Position numbers and translations under genes: made by a program
Notes under the pieces: generated by a model
Seen by the model: the letters and a program-made list of their open reading frames with translations, nothing else
The model's database searches: none
What the model was told of the DNA's origin: nothing
Origin: CAYPHA01 sp964410215
GTDB taxonomy: Bacteria; Calditrichota; Calditrichia; Calditrichales; CAYPHA01
Assembly: GCA_964410215.1 (NCBI GenBank)
Contig: CAYPHA010000019.1
Location: 1-64,000, forward strand
Direction of reading: 5' to 3'
DNA length: 64,000 nucleotides
Part shown: positions 63,443-64,000 of the stretch, piece after piece
Layout: each line of letters begins with the position of its first letter
How positions within the stretch are numbered: position 1 is the stretch's first letter

Positions 63443-64000
63443 TTAGAAACGGAATTCAATACCAAGCTGGATTTTCCTGGGATTTGAATAGTAGCCCGGT
63501 TCATTATCCACTTCCTGCAGGGTAAAGTGCCCCTCCTGTTCGAGCTTTTCCCGCTCCAGTTGCTCATTTTCAGGCAGGCGGGCTATCTGCCCCGCCCTTC
63601 CGGTCGAGGCATACACCCGTTCTTCATTCAGATGATCCAGCAGGTTATCCACTTTCAGAAACAGGATAGCTGTATAGGTGCCCAGGCTGAAGAATTTTTT
63701 AGCCTTCAGATCGATAGTCCAGCGATAGGGGCGTGTATCCCTGTTACGGTACTCACGTTCTGCAATATCAAATCGTTCAACAAAATCAGGACTGTAGGGT
63801 AACCCGCTGTTCAGAAACCCGACCAGACCCACACTCCAGTCCTGAGGTCTTGACATATTTGCATAAATATTGAGGGTATGCCGTTGATCCCAATCGAGAG
63901 GTAAAATTTTCCGTTCCACGAATTGCGTTTCTTCACCACCGATTCGTGTAGCCGTTTCAATCAGGTAGAGCGTATTGGGATCCGACGAACTGCCGTTAGC
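63443..64000 (-). CDS. TonB-dependent receptor, C-terminal part (runs off the window)
   Basis: 186 residues of the barrel end are visible and the frame is open to the window edge. LPLDWDQRHTLNIYANM, FLNSGLPYSP, FLKVDNLLDHLNEERVYASTGRAG and the terminal GIEFRF match the C-terminus of the receptor at 24444 (MSWDQRHTLNASAHYS, YNLLDELNENRVNSTTGRAY, GLGIVF), so it is a paralogue. Ending in an aromatic residue fits outer-membrane insertion. It precedes the large surface protein by 23 bases. Confidence 0.85.
   Translation of the reverse strand, partial: ANGSSSDPNTLYLIETATRIGGEETQFVERKILPLDWDQRHTLNIYANMSRPQDWSVGLVGFLNSGLPYSPDFVERFDIAEREYRNRDTRPYRWTIDLKAKKFFSLGTYTAILFLKVDNLLDHLNEERVYASTGRAGQIARLPENEQLEREKLEQEGHFTLQEVDNEPGYYSNPRKIQLGIEFRF

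Overview
The window reads as a chromosomal segment of a Gram-negative bacterium of the Fibrobacterota-Chlorobiota-Bacteroidota (FCB) side of the tree, probably one of its less-studied phyla (Calditrichota, KSB1 or Marinimicrobia type). The evidence is four secreted proteins ending in NYPNPFNP-type C-terminal sorting/FlgD-like domains, two PorV-like outer-membrane barrels, two TonB-dependent receptors with carboxypeptidase-regulatory-like N-termini, many lipoproteins and large LamG/PA14 proteins. The phylum is an inference. I found no rRNA, tRNA, CRISPR array, transposase or phage genes.

Layout. 1-15 kb (minus strand): a dense run of secreted or lipoprotein hydrolases. It holds a partial PA14-like protein, a GH38-like glycosidase, a calcineurin-type phosphoesterase, a type I phosphodiesterase, a YVTN-propeller/AcpA-type phosphoesterase, a GH92 mannosidase and a GDPD/PI-PLC-like lipoprotein. 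Accessory modules are shared: three neighbours carry the same N-terminal PA14-like module, and the next three carry the same C-terminal chitobiase-like plus PA14 cassette. 15.1-16.7 kb: two tandem NrtR-type regulators (degenerate Nudix domain plus winged helix) behind 21-bp operator-like palindromes. The same palindrome occurs twice at 29.7 kb, linking the regulators to the second region. 16.7-17.04 kb: a nested palindromic repeat element. 17-33 kb (minus): a surface/transport block with a Na+/solute symporter, a CBM9-like protein, a CBM9/beta-helix sorted protein, a TonB receptor, a PorV protein, a large surface protein and a nuclease-family (EEP) surface protein. 33-40.5 kb: a UroD/MtaA-like methyltransferase, a small Asp-rich exported protein, a thymidylate-synthase-like protein, a propeller-sensor histidine kinase with its NtrC-type regulator, and a VapBC module whose toxin is frameshifted. 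40.7-44.8 kb: an unusual double KamA-type radical SAM protein, then an unknown lipoprotein and a small membrane protein. 44.9-47.8 kb: an SDR oxidoreductase and transketolase. 47.8-64 kb (minus): two purple-acid-phosphatase-like proteins with LamG domains, two multi-LamG proteins, and a second PorV / large surface protein / TonB receptor set, the receptor running off the window.

Reading: a polymer-scavenging locus with no SusD-like partner recognised. It combines at least two mannosidase-type glycosidases with several different phosphoester hydrolase folds, so phosphorylated or mannosylated glycans (phosphomannan, GPI-like or teichoic/phospholipid headgroup material) are plausible but unproven substrates. 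Imported sugars could feed the symporter and transketolase. The most novel-looking elements are the regulator/operator set, the repeated TonB/large-protein/PorV gene set, the shuffled accessory cassettes and the double KamA protein.
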